Below, piece by piece: positions 33,693 through 45,030 of a stretch of 64,000 nt of DNA (position 1 is the stretch's first letter; each line of letters starts with the position of its first letter). The position numbers were made by a program, and so were the translations under genes. The notes under the pieces are model-generated. The model saw only the letters and a list, made by a program, of their open reading frames with translations. It ran no database searches and was not told the origin of the DNA. This DNA is from Macrosoma leucophasiata. Its lineage: Eukaryota > Arthropoda > Insecta > Lepidoptera > Hedylidae. The stretch covers positions 2,076,001 through 2,140,000 of the forward strand of contig JAWQUS010000009.1 in assembly GCA_036365455.1 (NCBI GenBank). Direction: 5' to 3'.

Positions 33693-33909
33693 GTATTTTA
33701 TCTTTTTATTTTTGATTTGATGAAATAAAACATTAGGAAACAATGAACAGCCTTAATCATACGAAATATCATACATATTTAATACGTAGTCTTATTATAG
33801 CTCAAAGAGTTTCACAAGTATAAATCAGATAATTCATAGATGCAAGATAATAATAGTGTTGATAAGGACAACAAGCCGAAGTGATTGCTTGCCAATATAA
33901 TACATTTTC

Positions 33910-34261
33910 GGGTCATAGCTCACTACAGCCACCGGGCCCCCAACCAGCACCGCTTCGTTTTACGGCGTCCACTCGTTGTCAACGGGTAGTCCAAGGGTGA
34001 ATGATGATTTTACCTGTGAACCACTCGCGGACAGCGCGCGGTTCACTTGGGAACAGTGCGATGGCAATGAAAAGTCAACGTAAGACAAGCTACTGGTCAC
34101 CGAGTGGGCCACTCGCCGTCCGCGCGTAGACCACGCACCGCCCGCGCTTTGACGGCTTGCGGTCGAGTCGATACGGAGTGGAGTTGATGTGATGAGCGCA
34201 GACCGCTGGAGGCGGTCGGGCGCTGGTCGGGTGCCGGGTAGCTCTAGTGAGCTTTGACCCT
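33910..34261. mobile_element. Terminal-inverted-repeat element H, intact length
   Basis: 352 bp, GC-rich, with imperfect inverted ends GGGTCATAGCTCACT and AGTGAGCTTTGACCC. Same family as 51946-52659. No frame and no clear target duplication, so superfamily is unknown. Confidence 0.65.
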
Positions 34262-34483
34262 AATGGGAATAATTATGTAACGTTAGTGATAACAACAGTA
34301 CCGACAATTAATGAGATTACAACTTAACATACCTTCACGCCTATAATTCCCCAAAGAGGAGCCTCCACTTTCTGCCAATTATATTTTGTTAAGTTTCGTG
34401 TAGATAATAAAATAGCCTGTTAATGTTATACAATAAATAAGGCTTGAAGGAATATATTTAACTTTACAAATAATTTTGAAGAT

Positions 34484-34484
<1 letters not shown>

Positions 34485-34540
<56 letters not shown>
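34485..34540. repeat. TA microsatellite
   Basis: About 25 TA repeats. Confidence 0.9.
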
Positions 34541-34546
<6 letters not shown>

Positions 34547-34828
34547 CCGTTATATTTCGAAACTTCGAGAATATTTGAAATCTATTGTATTGAAAAATCC
34601 CAATCTCTTCCTCCCCCAAGAAACCTCGAAATTCACACCAATATCATATTTTGGAAAAAAACACAAAACGACAAAAACAATTAAGAAACTAACTTCAGAC
34701 TGTTACTTTTATCTGTTTAGCAACTAACTTCAGACTTTCGCTTTTATCTGTGTATTTAAAATGTCCTATCATCATTTTTCAATTTGCGCCATGAGTAGCA
34801 CAAAAATATTATTTCATTACGTAACTTC

Positions 34829-35142
34829 AAACGTAACTTCACGCCTGTAATCCCCGAAGGGGTAGGCAGAGGTAAATGCATGCATTCAAGCATACATGCA
34901 AACACCCACGATTCGCCGGTTACGTTTTGGCCCATGTAACAGGTGGCGAGCCTGTTGACATCTCCGGGCACATTACCAAACTTTGAGGTACTGGGAAATT
35001 TCCAGAAAATGGAAAAATCCCAATAGAACCGGAGATAAAGGCTTTTTCACCATTATCTCTGATAACCCCTACCCGGGAATCGAACCCAGGACCTCAGCCT
35101 AGTAGTAGTGGCCTGCTACCACTAGGCTACCGAGGCAGTTCA
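34829..35142 (-). repeat. SINE-B, full length
   Basis: ACGTAACTTCACGCCTGTAA to CTACCGAGGCAGTT, with intact A and B boxes on the minus strand. Confidence 0.85.
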
Positions 35143-35150
35143 CTGCCACT

Positions 35151-35960
35151 ATGTCAGATCGTCTTCAGGATCAAAACTCGAAAGCTATCCAATTGCAGCG
35201 AGGTCTGAGACAAAGAGATGTTATATCTCCGAATCTGTTCACCGCTGCATTGGCAGATGTCTTCAAGCTTCTGGACTGGAACGGACTCGGCATCAGCATT
35301 AACGGCGAGTACATCTCCCACCTCAGATTTGTGGATGATAGTAGTGGACGTAGTCACGACTGGAAGAAATTGGCACAATGCTCAATGGCCTCAGAAAGGC
35401 CTCCCAACAAGTGGACTTTAAAATGAACATGGACAAGACGAAGATCATATCAAATGTCGGTACAACTTCGTAAAAGAGGTCAGTCGCCGAATCCAATTCG
35501 GTTGCGCAGCGTTCGGTAAGCTGCTATACATCTTCTCGTACGACTTACCTAAACTTACCTGTCTCAAGAAAAAGGTCTTTGACCAGTGTGTGTTGCCAGT
35601 GATGACATATGGAGCAGAAAGGTGGTCGCTCACTATGGGCCTCACAGAAGGCTCAAGGTCATGCAGAGAGCAATGGAGAGAGTTATGCTTGGAGTTTCTC
35701 TGCGAGATCTAATTAGAAATGAGGAGATCCGCATGAGAACCAAAGTTACAGACGTAGCTCACCGAATAGCGAGACTATTACAACTAGATTTCGAGCTATG
35801 TGGGCAGGGCACATTTATTACAATCTTTGAGGGAGGCCTTTGTCCAACTGTGGACGTCTTTTGGCTGTAATGATGATGAGGAAAAGGCCGAGAGCTTTGA
35901 TATTGATGAAGAATTATAAAAAAATTGTAACAGTATGATGATGATGATACCCATTGATCA
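35151..35960 (+). pseudogene. RTE-type LINE reverse transcriptase fragment
   Basis: Reads QRGLRQRDVISPNLFTAALA, NGEYISHLRFVDD (the catalytic box as FVDD), KMNMDKTKIISN, then in other frames VFDQCVLPVMTYGAE and AMERVMLGVSLRDLIRNEEI, which are characteristic of RTE reverse transcriptase thumb and C-terminus. A GAT-repeat tail lies at about 35936-35950. At least two frameshifts. Confidence 0.75.
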
Positions 35961-36069
35961 AAGAACAGAAAGTAATAAAAATAAAAGGAAACGTAAATTA
36001 CGTTTTGCGATTTGAGGTCAGGAAGTGGGAGGATATCGGCTTTTTAGGTTTAAAATGGTTTATCTGGTT

Positions 36070-36127
36070 TATTTTTTGAGGACGTGTACGAACCAGAGCC
36101 GAGCTCGCAACATCTCCTTTACCTACT
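36070..36127. repeat. Solo end of element P
   Basis: GGACGTGTACGAACCAGAGC and GCAACATCTCCTTT match the left end of 31092-31567 in inverted orientation. Confidence 0.55.
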
Positions 36128-36164
36128 CCTTAATTTTATTTCTTAGGAAATGTTCTTTATGTAC

Positions 36165-36250
36165 ATATTACGCGGTACGCCGCGCCCCCCCCTGACATGT
36201 CTCTACGCCTCCCCAGGGGGGCGTGCCCCCCAGGTTGGGAAGTCCTGGTT
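36165..36250 (-). repeat. Possible hAT-type terminus
   Basis: CCCCCCAGGTTGGGAAGTCC before TGG on + is the mirror of the CAGTG/ATTCCCAA-type end seen at 12262. Isolated fragment. Confidence 0.3.
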
Positions 36251-36631
36251 TAGACTGTAATTCCAAACACAATGTAATTTGCCCTTGAATACATTAATAA
36301 ATAAACTCTTTATTTCATCCATTTTTAGTCTGTGGTAATATTTGCTTGGTACGTTCGTAATAAAATCTTGTTACATAAAATAAACTCGTACAAATAAAGC
36401 TCCGATCATAAAACAAATTCATAAGGCGTAGGAATAACAAATCTTGAGTTCTGAAGTCTGTAGACTTTTAGTATTCCTTAATATACAGTCGGATATTAAG
36501 GCATTCATTTTGTTATATATATCGTTGTTATATATATCGTGGTAAAAACTGAAATTTAACTGAAGCGAGATGTTTTTTTATTATTATTCTTATGAAATGA
36601 AAGTTGCAAACAAGAGAGATTTAATATTGAT

Positions 36632-36921
36632 AAGTTTTTTTTTATCTAATGTAAGTGGTAAACAAGCATGCAGTTCACATTGATGTTAAGTGATGACTGC
36701 AGCCTATAGACACTTACACAAAGACCAAGGTCGAAATGCAGATGCGTTACCGCTCCTGAGGCCTAAGGTGTTATGCCTCTGTGCCGGAAATTACAGGGCC
36801 GTACATTACCACCTGACCGGAACACGATAGTGCTGAACACTACCATTTAGCGGCATGTATATTAGGTAATGCGGTGGTGCCTACGCCCGCGAGCTCCGTC
36901 ACTAGAGCTCTACCACCAGTA
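36632..36921 (-). repeat. SINE-A, full length
   Basis: T run, ATCTAATGTAAGTGG to CTCTACCACCAGT. Confidence 0.85.
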
Positions 36922-37013
36922 GTAATGTAATTTCTGTAGCCTATCGATACACATATAACATTATAAGAGTCAATGTTGACGCACTACGTAATATGCTTGA
37001 GTGGCATAATATT

Positions 37014-37730
37014 GATATGTTCTTAGGTTTTCGCGAGCTACACTCATTGAAATAAAACTATTTTTACGGATTTATCTCGCGTATATTAAACTAAAATGAT
37101 TTTTTAAAATCAACCCGACGTTTCGGTCGCTTTTCAGCTTCCGTGGTCCCGGGCAGACTGAGGTGACATTTGTCTGACAGAAGTTTGAAAAATTATATGT
37201 AGCTACCTCCATCGATTTCGTAAACGCCTTGCGTAGCGTTCAGGATTAACACAATAATTACTTATGGTATCTTGAGGTCTTGCAGACTGCTGCGGCTGGG
37301 ATTTAATCTTGCTAAGTATGGGATCCCATGATGTTGATAATCGCCATCCATCTTCTCTATTGAAATTTGGGTGTTTTTTAATTTCAATAGCCTCGCGTAC
37401 CATTCGTGGAATGGGTTTGTGTTCTCTAGCGAGTATTTGAATTTTATCAAACCGGATGTAATGGTTTGGCTTATCCGCTATGTGAGACTGCAGACCTCCC
37501 TGTTCTTCGGTTTTTGACATCAGCAATGTGCTCTTTAACGCGGGTGGATACAGCTCTCTTCGTTTGACCAATATATGAGAGTCCACAATCACAATCTAAT
37601 TTATAAATTCCAGAATTTTGTAATGGAATATTACTTTTAATGGGTCTTAAATATCAACACGGGTTGATTTTAAAAAATCATTTTAGTTTAATATACGCGA
37701 GATAAATCCGTAAAAATAGTTTTATTTCAA
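37014..37730 (-). mobile_element. Penelope-like retroelement remnant with GIY-YIG region
   Basis: 717 bp flanked by a 12-bp duplication TGGCATAATATT (37002-37013 and 37731-37742). The ends carry inverted copies of a roughly 70-bp terminal sequence (about 37047-37118 and 37658-37730). On the minus strand the 5' half encodes IYKLDCDCGLSYIGQTKRAV, a GIY-YIG-type motif, then TRVKEHIADVKNRRTGRSAV. A frameshift follows at about 37490, then ADKPNHYIRFDK...REAIEIKKHPNFNREDGW...LSKIK, the usual C-terminus. The reverse transcriptase is missing, so the copy is 5'-truncated and non-autonomous. Confidence 0.85.
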
Positions 37731-37893
37731 TGGCATAATATTTTTCTGTCTGCAGGCCCAAATTTCACAAGCACCTCCAAATTGGAACACAATTGCGCTG
37801 AACATAATATTGTTGCTTACGCCTTTTAGCTCAGTTACTCAGATTATTAAAAAAAAGGTTATATTCGTTATTTTTATTTCATTCATCTCATTA

Positions 37894-38217
37894 AAAGTAA
37901 CTTCACGCCTGTAATCACAGAAGGGGTAGGCAGAGGTAAATGCCTGCATTCAAGCATACATGCAAATACCCATGATTCGCCGGTAACGTTTTTGGCCCAT
38001 GTAACAAGGTGGCGACCCTGTTGACATCTCCGGGCACATTACCAAACTTCGAGGTACTGAGAAATTTCCAGAAAATGGAAAAATCCCAATAGAACCAGAG
38101 ATTAAGGACTTTACACCATTATTTCTGATAATGCCCTACCCGAAAATCGAACCCAGGACCTCAGCGTAGTACTAGTGGCCTGTATACCACTTAGCTACCG
38201 AGGCAGTTAATCAGGCA
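37894..38217 (-). repeat. SINE-B, full length with 13-bp duplication
   Basis: Flanked by perfect ATTCATCTCATTA (37881-37893 and 38218-38230). B box partly mutated (CCGAAAATCGAACCC). Confidence 0.9.
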
Positions 38218-38326
38218 ATTCATCTCATTAGAGATGCGAATTCGAGGTAAATAACCACAGATCACCCCCAATAGATACCGCATGCAGGGCAACCGACGCG
38301 CACAGCAAGTTGCTAGCTAATTTTCA

Positions 38327-38505
38327 ATGCTCGAAATCGCGTCGCCAAAGACGCCTTTACCAACCAAGCCTCCGATCCGTTCGTACGTGAGAAATAATTC
38401 ATTTTCGACCGAAAATATCCAGAAAATGGCTTCCTGCGCACTAAAATCATATCTAAATAAGTCTAGAACATCAAATATTAAAAAAGATGGTATGATAGTT
38501 CACCG
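38327..38505 (+). CDS. Candidate coding exon of unknown gene
   Basis: An ATG-started open frame of about 59 codons (MLEIASPKTPLPTKPPIRSY...) runs straight into a textbook donor, CCG|GTAAGTAAAT, at 38506. An in-frame TAA lies just upstream at 38318, so this ATG would be the first codon. The peptide is basic and Ser/Thr-rich with no motif I recognise. The stretch lies between a SINE-B copy and a mariner fragment and matches none of the repeat families seen here. It could be a 5' coding exon of an unrelated + strand gene, an alternative exon, or chance. Confidence 0.25.
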
Positions 38506-38879
38506 GTAAGTAAATAATTCATATAAAACACGTATCATCAGAGATCAATTAAACTGGATTATGCACAAGTATATTTTCGCAAAGTCCTGCTCACTCATTA
38601 CGTTATTTACATTATTTGTCCCTTTCTATAATAAGAAAGTCGATCGATAGTGTTGTACCGCATATACGTTAGTCGGTATCGATATTTTTAATAATGCTTT
38701 AAAACCTTTTATCAGAAAATATGTAATAATACTACGTTTAGAATAGACACTTCGACGTCCTATCTGTTTTGTCCTCACCCCTCTGAGCTCTAAGTCAGTT
38801 GGGTGATAAACTTAAGGTAGTGAGCGGTGTATTTTAGGATAATTTGAAAATTAAATATTTTATGTACTTAATTCAATTA

Positions 38880-38990
38880 ACCTACCAGCCGCGAAGTGGT
38901 AGGGTCCACCGTTATTGTGTTCGGTGGTAATGTACGGTGATAGAGCTCCAATGAACGAGCTCGAAAACTTGATGAACGAGCGTGAACACC
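38880..38990 (+). repeat. SINE-A scraps
   Basis: GGTAGGGTCCACCG, GTGGTAATGTACGG and GATAGAGCTCCAATGAACG are scrambled SINE-A pieces. Confidence 0.35.
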
Positions 38991-38998
38991 TACATAAT

Positions 38999-39216
38999 AG
39001 GTTGGGGAAAAAGTCTTTTCGCATTATACGAGTAGTATGTATGAACTTGTAATAAAATCTCTTTGGCTGTAGTATTTGTATCTGGCTGGTTTTGGTATCA
39101 TTGAAAGTTAAAATTTTAAAGAACATAATTCCAAATTCAAATTAGGCAAATGTGTGATTTTCATTTGTTTTTCGTACTGTCAAGATGAGTGAATCTAATG
39201 AAGAAATTCGAAATCT
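38999..39216 (+). mobile_element. mariner 5' end fragment
   Basis: Begins with the same terminal repeat as the 4.7-kb mariner (TAGGTTGGGGAAAAAGTC), continues through the leader and reaches ATGAGTGAATCTAATGAAG, the transposase start, then diverges after about ten codons. Truncated copy of the same family. Confidence 0.8.
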
Positions 39217-39668
39217 GGAAAAATCTAATTATCGCAGAAATGCAGGTTCTCAATACTTTATTAAATACCTAGTGGTAAACAGAGTAAAGTGACCATTCAT
39301 CACCATTGTCCACAGCCATTTTCAGTCTGGTTTCATTTGGTTCACATACAAAACGTGAGTGCAATCGACCTCCGAACGCAATCTTTTCGCCAATCGCCAG
39401 TTGATTGACTTTCCACTGACAAATGCCACGTGAAAAACGGAAACCATTTTTATCGCTTTTGAAAGCGCGGCTTCGGAAATCGAGAGTAATTTAGTGGAAG
39501 GCAAAAAAGTCTGCTGGAGATTGGAATCTTCACACCGATATCAATCATTTGGGTATAGTCAGAGCGATATATATACGAAATAGATTGTGAGCTTTAATAT
39601 TTAAATAAGGGTGATAACTACCAAACTACTCTACTACTCTAAAAAAAAAAAATATTTATAAGTACATA

Positions 39669-40433
39669 CGTAATTTCAGGCCTGTAATCCCAGGTTAGTC
39701 CCAGGTTGGTCCCAGGGAGGTAGGCTGAGGTAAATGCATACATTCAAGCATTCGTGCAAACACCCACGATTCGCCGGTTACATTTTGGCCCATGGACTTT
39801 GGAATTTTCGAAGTAACAGGTCAAGCCTGTTGATATTTGACATCTCCGGACATATTATCAAACTCCTAGGTACTGGGAAACTGCCAGAAAATTAATGTAC
39901 CAGAGATAAATCGTTTAAATCTAAGGTTCGCCATCATTTTCTAAAATCTGCTTTGTAATTCATGGTCATCATATAATTTTAACACCAATTTGTATACATG
40001 TACATATACGATATATTTATATATATAATTTATATTTTAGTATATCGATTTAGTTCTATGTATTTTAAGTAATATTAAGAAGTAATAATATATTATATAT
40101 ACCTACTATATATATACTTACCTTACGTATTTATGTTTCTCATATTTGCCTGTGCTAAATTTATCCATCTTTCCCGTTCTAAGTTGTTTCGAGTTATTTA
40201 ATATCCTTGCACCTTTTCGTTGACTTTCTGTTCTACCTCTGGTTGACTGGGAGATAATGCCTAGGGGCATTAAGTCCGCCATATGTACTTCTCATGTGCA
40301 TTAAAGTATAAATAAATAAATAAATAAAGGACACCATTTTATCTGATAGCCCCTGATAGATACGGGAATCGCACCCAGGACCCTAGCGTAGTAGTAGTGG
40401 CCTGCTACCACTGGACTACTGAGGCAGTCATAT
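39669..40433 (-). repeat. SINE-B split by LINE 3' UTR
   Basis: The 3' part lies at 39669-39920 (with a small internal duplication of the CCAGGTTGGTCCCAGG type) and the tRNA-like head at 40321-40433 (ACGGGAATCGCACCCAGG). Confidence 0.75.
39920..40320 (+). mobile_element. LINE 3' UTR inserted into SINE-B
   Basis: AT-rich sequence ending in TAAATAAATAAATAAATAAA splits a minus-strand SINE-B copy (39669-39920 and 40321-40433). The TTGACTGGGAGATAATGCC region and tail look like a CR1-type LINE 3' UTR; no coding part is present. Confidence 0.6.
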
Positions 40434-40496
40434 TGATACGATAAAAAAATTGAGTAATATGTCTCATATATGAAATGGAATTGCTCTCTAAAATAA

Positions 40497-40670
40497 TAGT
40501 AAATACGCTTACACTCACAGCCCCACAGTCCCCACACTAGGTATTAACCTGTGTCCTGGTTGCCGTTGTACACATACAACACATACACAAACACCCAGAC
40601 CCGATAAATATCTCGGTGCTGGGATCGAACCATACGTCCAAACCGCTGGACTAACTGGATCATCAAATGT
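40497..40670 (-). repeat. SINE-C
   Basis: TACGCTTACACTCACAGCCC to CCGCTGGACTAACTGGATC; B box read on + as GGGATCGAACC. Confidence 0.8.
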
Positions 40671-40689
40671 TCTTGAATGGACAAATATT

Positions 40690-40963
40690 TTACTATTGGT
40701 AGAGCTCCAGTGCATTACCTAATAAACTTGGCGCTTAATGGTAGTGTGCGGCACTATTGTGTACCGGCTATATGGTAATGTATGGCCCTGTAATAACTAT
40801 CACAGAGACATGACCCTTACTTACCCATGACCTTAGGTGTTAGGGGTGGCAACGCATCTGCATTTTGACCTCTGGTTTTTGTGTAGATGTCTATAGGCTG
40901 CAGTCATCACTGAACATCAATGTGAACTGCATGCTTGTCTGCCATATTCATTACTTTAAAAAA
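40690..40963 (+). repeat. SINE-A, head deletion
   Basis: TGGTAGAGCTCCAGTGCATT lacks the CGGAGCTCGCGGGCG segment; ends TTACTTTAAAAAAACC. Confidence 0.8.
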
Positions 40964-41382
40964 ACCTATAATTCTAAAAATCTTCGTAAATGGAAAACAC
41001 ATCACATACTTCTCGTCCCGAAGATCAAACTTCTTAAGCTCCGAAACAGTTTCAAATAACAAGTCTATGTAACAGGAGGCTCTTAACTTAATACCGTTGT
41101 CATAAAAAAAAACGCTTTTAATGTTACAGTCAATAAAACAATCCTCTTTTATCTAATGAGCACTCATTCTGAGATCCGCTTACCTTAGAATTTTGAGCGA
41201 TTATGAAAACTGTTGACGAATGAATAATTGACCGTTATTAAGCTGCTATTACAGGAGACGATCATTTAAAAAGCATTTCTTTTTCTTCTGAATTACTTTT
41301 GTCAGTTAATATCGCGAGGAAATGGTGTTGACAGCTAAAAATGGTTCTACCGCCCCATAGGATTGCTTTTGCTTTCATTCGA

Positions 41383-41825
41383 AATGAAGTTTTCGTTGTA
41401 GCCGTTTTCGGGGACTTGGCAGTAGTAGTATCCGGCTCGAAGGACCAATGAACCGTGTATGGTTGAACTTTGATCAATGATAGTTTTGATTGATAGATTG
41501 ATAATTGATTTATTTATCACAGACGGTTTATTCAAAATGAAGTTTTCGTTGTAGCCCTTTTCGGGGACTTGGCAGTAGTAGTATCCGGCTCGAAGGACCA
41601 ATGTACCGTGTATGGTTGAACTTTGATCAATGATAGATTGATAATTGATTTATTTAATACACTGACGATTTATTCAAAATGAAGTTTGCGTTGTAGCCGT
41701 TTTCGGGGACTTGGCTGTAGTAGTATCCGGCTCGAAGGACCAATGTACCGTGTATGGTTGAACTTTGATAAATGATAGTTTTGATTGATAGATTGATAAT
41801 TGATTTATTTAACACACTTATATAA
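41383..41825. repeat. Tandem repeat, three units of about 141-155 bp
   Basis: Units start near 41383, 41537 and 41678 and share AAATGAAGTTTTCGTTGTAG, GGGGACTTGGCAGTAGTAG and GTGTATGGTTGAACTTTGAT. Length differs by a GATAGTTTTGATT block. Units are close in sequence, so the array is young. Confidence 0.85.
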
Positions 41826-42001
41826 ACTTAAGTAAAAATGATCTGATATGGATGATAATGAGCAGTAGAGTGAGGCGGGCGCGGGGCGCACGAGCCGCCG
41901 CGGCATGCGTCAGCCTTGTCAGCGTAAAATGATATTGGTGTTCGGTTCGTTACCCGAACAGTCACTTCTACGAGAACTTAGGTGTTGGGTTCGCAATGAC
42001 A

Positions 42002-42290
42002 TTGTTTTTTTTATGTAAGGAACGTGGCAAACAAGCATGCAGGTAACATTGATGTTAAGTGATGACTGCAGCCTATTGACATCTACACAAAAACCAGAGG
42101 TCAAAATGCAGATGCGTTGCCACGCTTAACACCTAAGGTGTCATGTCTCTGTGGTAGTTATTACGGGGCCATATATTACCATCTAACCGGAACACTATAG
42201 TGCCGCACTACCATTTAGCGGCAGATAGGTTAGGTGATGCGGTGGTGCCTACGCCCTCGAGCTCCTACACTTGAAACTCTATCACCAATA
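42002..42290 (-). repeat. SINE-A, diverged
   Basis: ATGTAAGGAACGTGGCAAAC to ACTCTATCACCAATA, ending about 310 bp before the receptor exon. Confidence 0.8.
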
Positions 42291-42602
42291 AAAATGTTTG
42301 TTTAAAAAAAAAACCGTAATAATGGATACTTAAATGTTCGCATAAAACTCTTCCTGCCACTTGAGTCAAAATTTATGTATCTAAATTGTATTTGTCATAT
42401 CTTTATTTTTCATGCAAGTGAGGTAATAAATTAAAGAAGAAATGAAAAGAAAAATTTCACTTTCGGTATCGAACCTGCGACCTCAAAATAACGAGTAGTG
42501 CCACACTATAATATTGTATTTTTTTGGCAATGTATAAAATCAATTTTAAACAGGATTTGATTCTGCTACCTGAAGTTTAACGAATAAATCTTGTTCCAAC
42601 AG

Positions 42603-42746
42603 TGTGAGCCGGTTCCCGGGCTAGGATTCCGTCGTGGCTCCTACCGATGTGTGTGTAGACGCGGCTTCTACTTCCCCAACACAACCGCCGAGAACCGCTA
42701 CTACAACGGCAGTGATATTGAAGAAGAGTACGAGAAACATTTGCTG
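42603..42746 (+). CDS. Exon of GPR158/GPR179-like (smog-type) class C GPCR: extracellular Cys-rich segment
   Basis: Internal coding exon of 48 codons, flanked by an acceptor (pyrimidine-poor, ending CAG at 42600-42602) and a donor GTACGT at 42747. It reads in phase 0 from Cys-Glu-Pro and contains a closely spaced Cys-x-Cys (YRCVC) followed by RRGFYFPNTT, an NTT glycosylation sequon and an acidic stretch (DIEEEYEKH). This resembles the EGF-like/Cys-rich stalk before the membrane domain of GPR158-type orphan receptors, which act at the cell surface. The exon is GC-rich against AT-rich surroundings and has no stop in frame. The frame stays open past the donor into repeat DNA, so the true end is set by the splice site. 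A second GT at 42751 is possible but would break the phase-0 join to the next exon. Family assignment is from remembered family features, not a search. Confidence 0.75.
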
Positions 42747-42769
42747 GTACGTAATTGGTTTTGTTCTGT

Positions 42770-42919
42770 GGAAGTGGTAAACAAGCAAGCAGTTAAATGC
42801 AATGCAATGCAATGACTGCAGCCTATAGACACCTACACGAAGGTCAAAATGCAGATGCGTTACCACTCCTGAGGCCTAAGGTATTATGTCTCTGTGCCGG
42901 AAATTACAGGACCGTACAT
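42770..42919 (-). repeat. SINE-A, 3' half, close to a splice donor
   Basis: GAAGTGGTAAACAAGC to GGAAATTACAGGACCGTAC, with a short AATGC tandem repeat replacing the CACATTGATG region. It begins about 24 bp into the intron. Confidence 0.8.
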
Positions 42920-43268
42920 GAATAATAATAAAAATAATGGTAACCCTTGAGACGTCCCGCTGCTTATTGGGGGGAGGCCTGGATCTTACTTCACCACGCT
43001 GCTCCAATGCGGGTTAGTGGAGATACGAGTATACGATAGTGGCCAACTCACTGTCGGATGTTTTCAAAACCATGGGCATAAGGCCTCCGACAAGGTTTAA
43101 CGACTGCTATCTATCGATAGCAACCGAGACCGTCGGCTTAACGTGTCCTCTGAAGCACAGAAACGCGTATTTGAATGCCACTAGCGGTCACCCATCACAC
43201 ACCCGTATTGAGCAAACCCAGTAGATCGCTTGCGATCTACAACAGCCGGTGGACCATGCGCGCTTCAT
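42920..43268 (-). repeat. SINE-D
   Basis: TGAATAATAATAAAAATAATGG tail region, CCACTAGCGGTCACCCATCA head region and CATGCGCGCTTCA start; some head bases lost. Confidence 0.75.
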
Positions 43269-43347
43269 TGTTCTGTATTAATTTATTATCTGTATTATTT
43301 TAGTAAAACGTAGCTTTTACCGCATAACCCATTATAATTGTAATATA

Positions 43348-43565
43348 TACTGACGATCCGGTAAGTCCAGCGGTGTGAGACGACCGTTTGATTCGAAGAG
43401 TCGCTGGTGCGATCCCCGTACAAATGTTTGTATGGGCCTACAGATATTCGTTTCAAGTCTAGATGTTTGTATATTTGTTGTGTGTGTACGACACCCACGA
43501 TACAGATTATACCTAGTGTAGGATGTGTATAAAATCTGTAAGTTACTCTGTATTTATACCGCTAG
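43348..43565 (+). repeat. SINE-C
   Basis: GACGATCCGGTAAGTCCAGC, a B box GGTGCGATCCCC, and the TTTGTATGGGCCTACAGATA body. Confidence 0.8.
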
Positions 43566-44108
43566 GTCAATCGTTATGAAAGAACCGTGTCAAGTTCATT
43601 GCATACATTGATTCGTACGGAAAAGGTGAAAAAAAAACAATTAATAAATATTGTCTAGGGAACCCAAAGAACGTTTCCTAGCATTAACCCTTTTTTAACT
43701 GAGTTCAAAAAACGAGAATGTTCTCAATTCGGCCGGTATATATATATATCTCTCTTTTTTTTATGTATGTACGTGAATTTCGCCAAATTTCTGGACCGAT
43801 TTACGTAATTCTTTTGATGCGGAATAGTTTCGAATTGGTCCCATAAATATTTGATTGAGACAGGCCCATTAGTTTTAATTTTATGAGCATTTTTTTACTT
43901 ACTTTCACCTCAGACTAAAGGAATAAGAATAGACGGCGAGTTGTCATACAGTGCGTTGAATCCACTGACGTCCTAGATAGTCCTAATGCGCATGACAACG
44001 AGATGACAACAAGTGACAATGACACATTTACTAGATTTTACAAATCTAACAGATGTGAACATTAATCTAATTGACAATGCAGCAATAAACTAAAAAGTAT
44101 TAAATAAA

Positions 44109-44564
44109 TATAACTACGTTAAGCAAAACCGACTTCAAAACTGAAAAGTAAAAAATAATAAGTATTTAATTGTAATTATATACTACCTATTATTTATATG
44201 TGCTATTTACTAATAGATTTGAAGTCGGTGCCAAGCCAAAATCACTAAAGTAGGCATTTCATTGTATTAAAACGTAACTTCACGCCTGTAATCCCCGAAG
44301 GGGTAGGCAGAGGTAAATGTATCAATTCAAGCATACATATGCAAACACCCACGATTCGCCGGTTACGTTTTGTTCAGTGTATTAATTTGCTCGTATTCAT
44401 ATTTAAGTGATTAAAATATAATTATTTGTTTAAGGCTTGGCACCGACTCCAAACCTATTAGTAAATAGCACATATAAATAATAGGTAGTATTAATTTACA
44501 ATTAAATACTTATTATTTTTTACTTTTCAGTTTTGAAGTCGGTTTTTCTTAACGTAGTTATATT
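44109..44564. mobile_element. Foldback element with 130-bp arms
   Basis: Arms 44109-44237 and 44434-44564 share TAACTACGTTAAG, CCGACTTCAAAACTGAAAAG and GTCGGTGCCAAGCC. The loop holds a SINE-B fragment. Confidence 0.8.
44271..44372 (-). repeat. SINE-B, 3' fragment
   Basis: AACGTAACTTCACGCCTGTA to TTCGCCGGTTACGTTTTG only; inside the foldback loop. Confidence 0.75.
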
Positions 44565-44699
44565 TTGTACGAGTACGTTACATAAGTCAGGAGAAAAATT
44601 TTACAATTTATTTTCAATTGTGTCTAGCCGCCGGCGGCCTTACGTTCCTTAAAGGAACAGGATACATTTTTAAATCACAGGAATAAAAATGAGGTTTCG

Positions 44700-45030
44700 T
44701 AACAATAGTAGAAGTCTTCTTCTTTGTCGTTTTCTTCATTACTGAAGGTCGTGCCCGTTTTGGTAAGTATAGGTGAAGGAGCTGACGAGTTGCTTCCAGG
44801 CCGCTCTAACTTCAGCTTTTCTGAGAGCCGCAGTCACCGGCAGTCCAGTGATTTCTTTTATGGCGTCAGACCATTGGCTAGGTGATCGGCCTCTGGGTCT
44901 TTTTCCGTCTACTTTACCCACCACAACCAGTTTATCGAAGTTTTCTGGTTGTCTTCGAACTATGTGGCCAAAGTAGGTGAGAATGCGCTGGTAAAAGATT
45001 GTCGAGAGCCTAGTTCGGATTTTTAGCTGG
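44700..45030 (-). pseudogene. RTE-type LINE C-terminal fragment
   Basis: On the minus strand: LSTIFYQRILTYFGHIVRRQ, then VGKVDGKRPRGRSPSQWSD and a Trp-rich end. This is the conserved C-terminal tail of RTE-type endonuclease-reverse transcriptases. No catalytic region remains. Confidence 0.6.
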
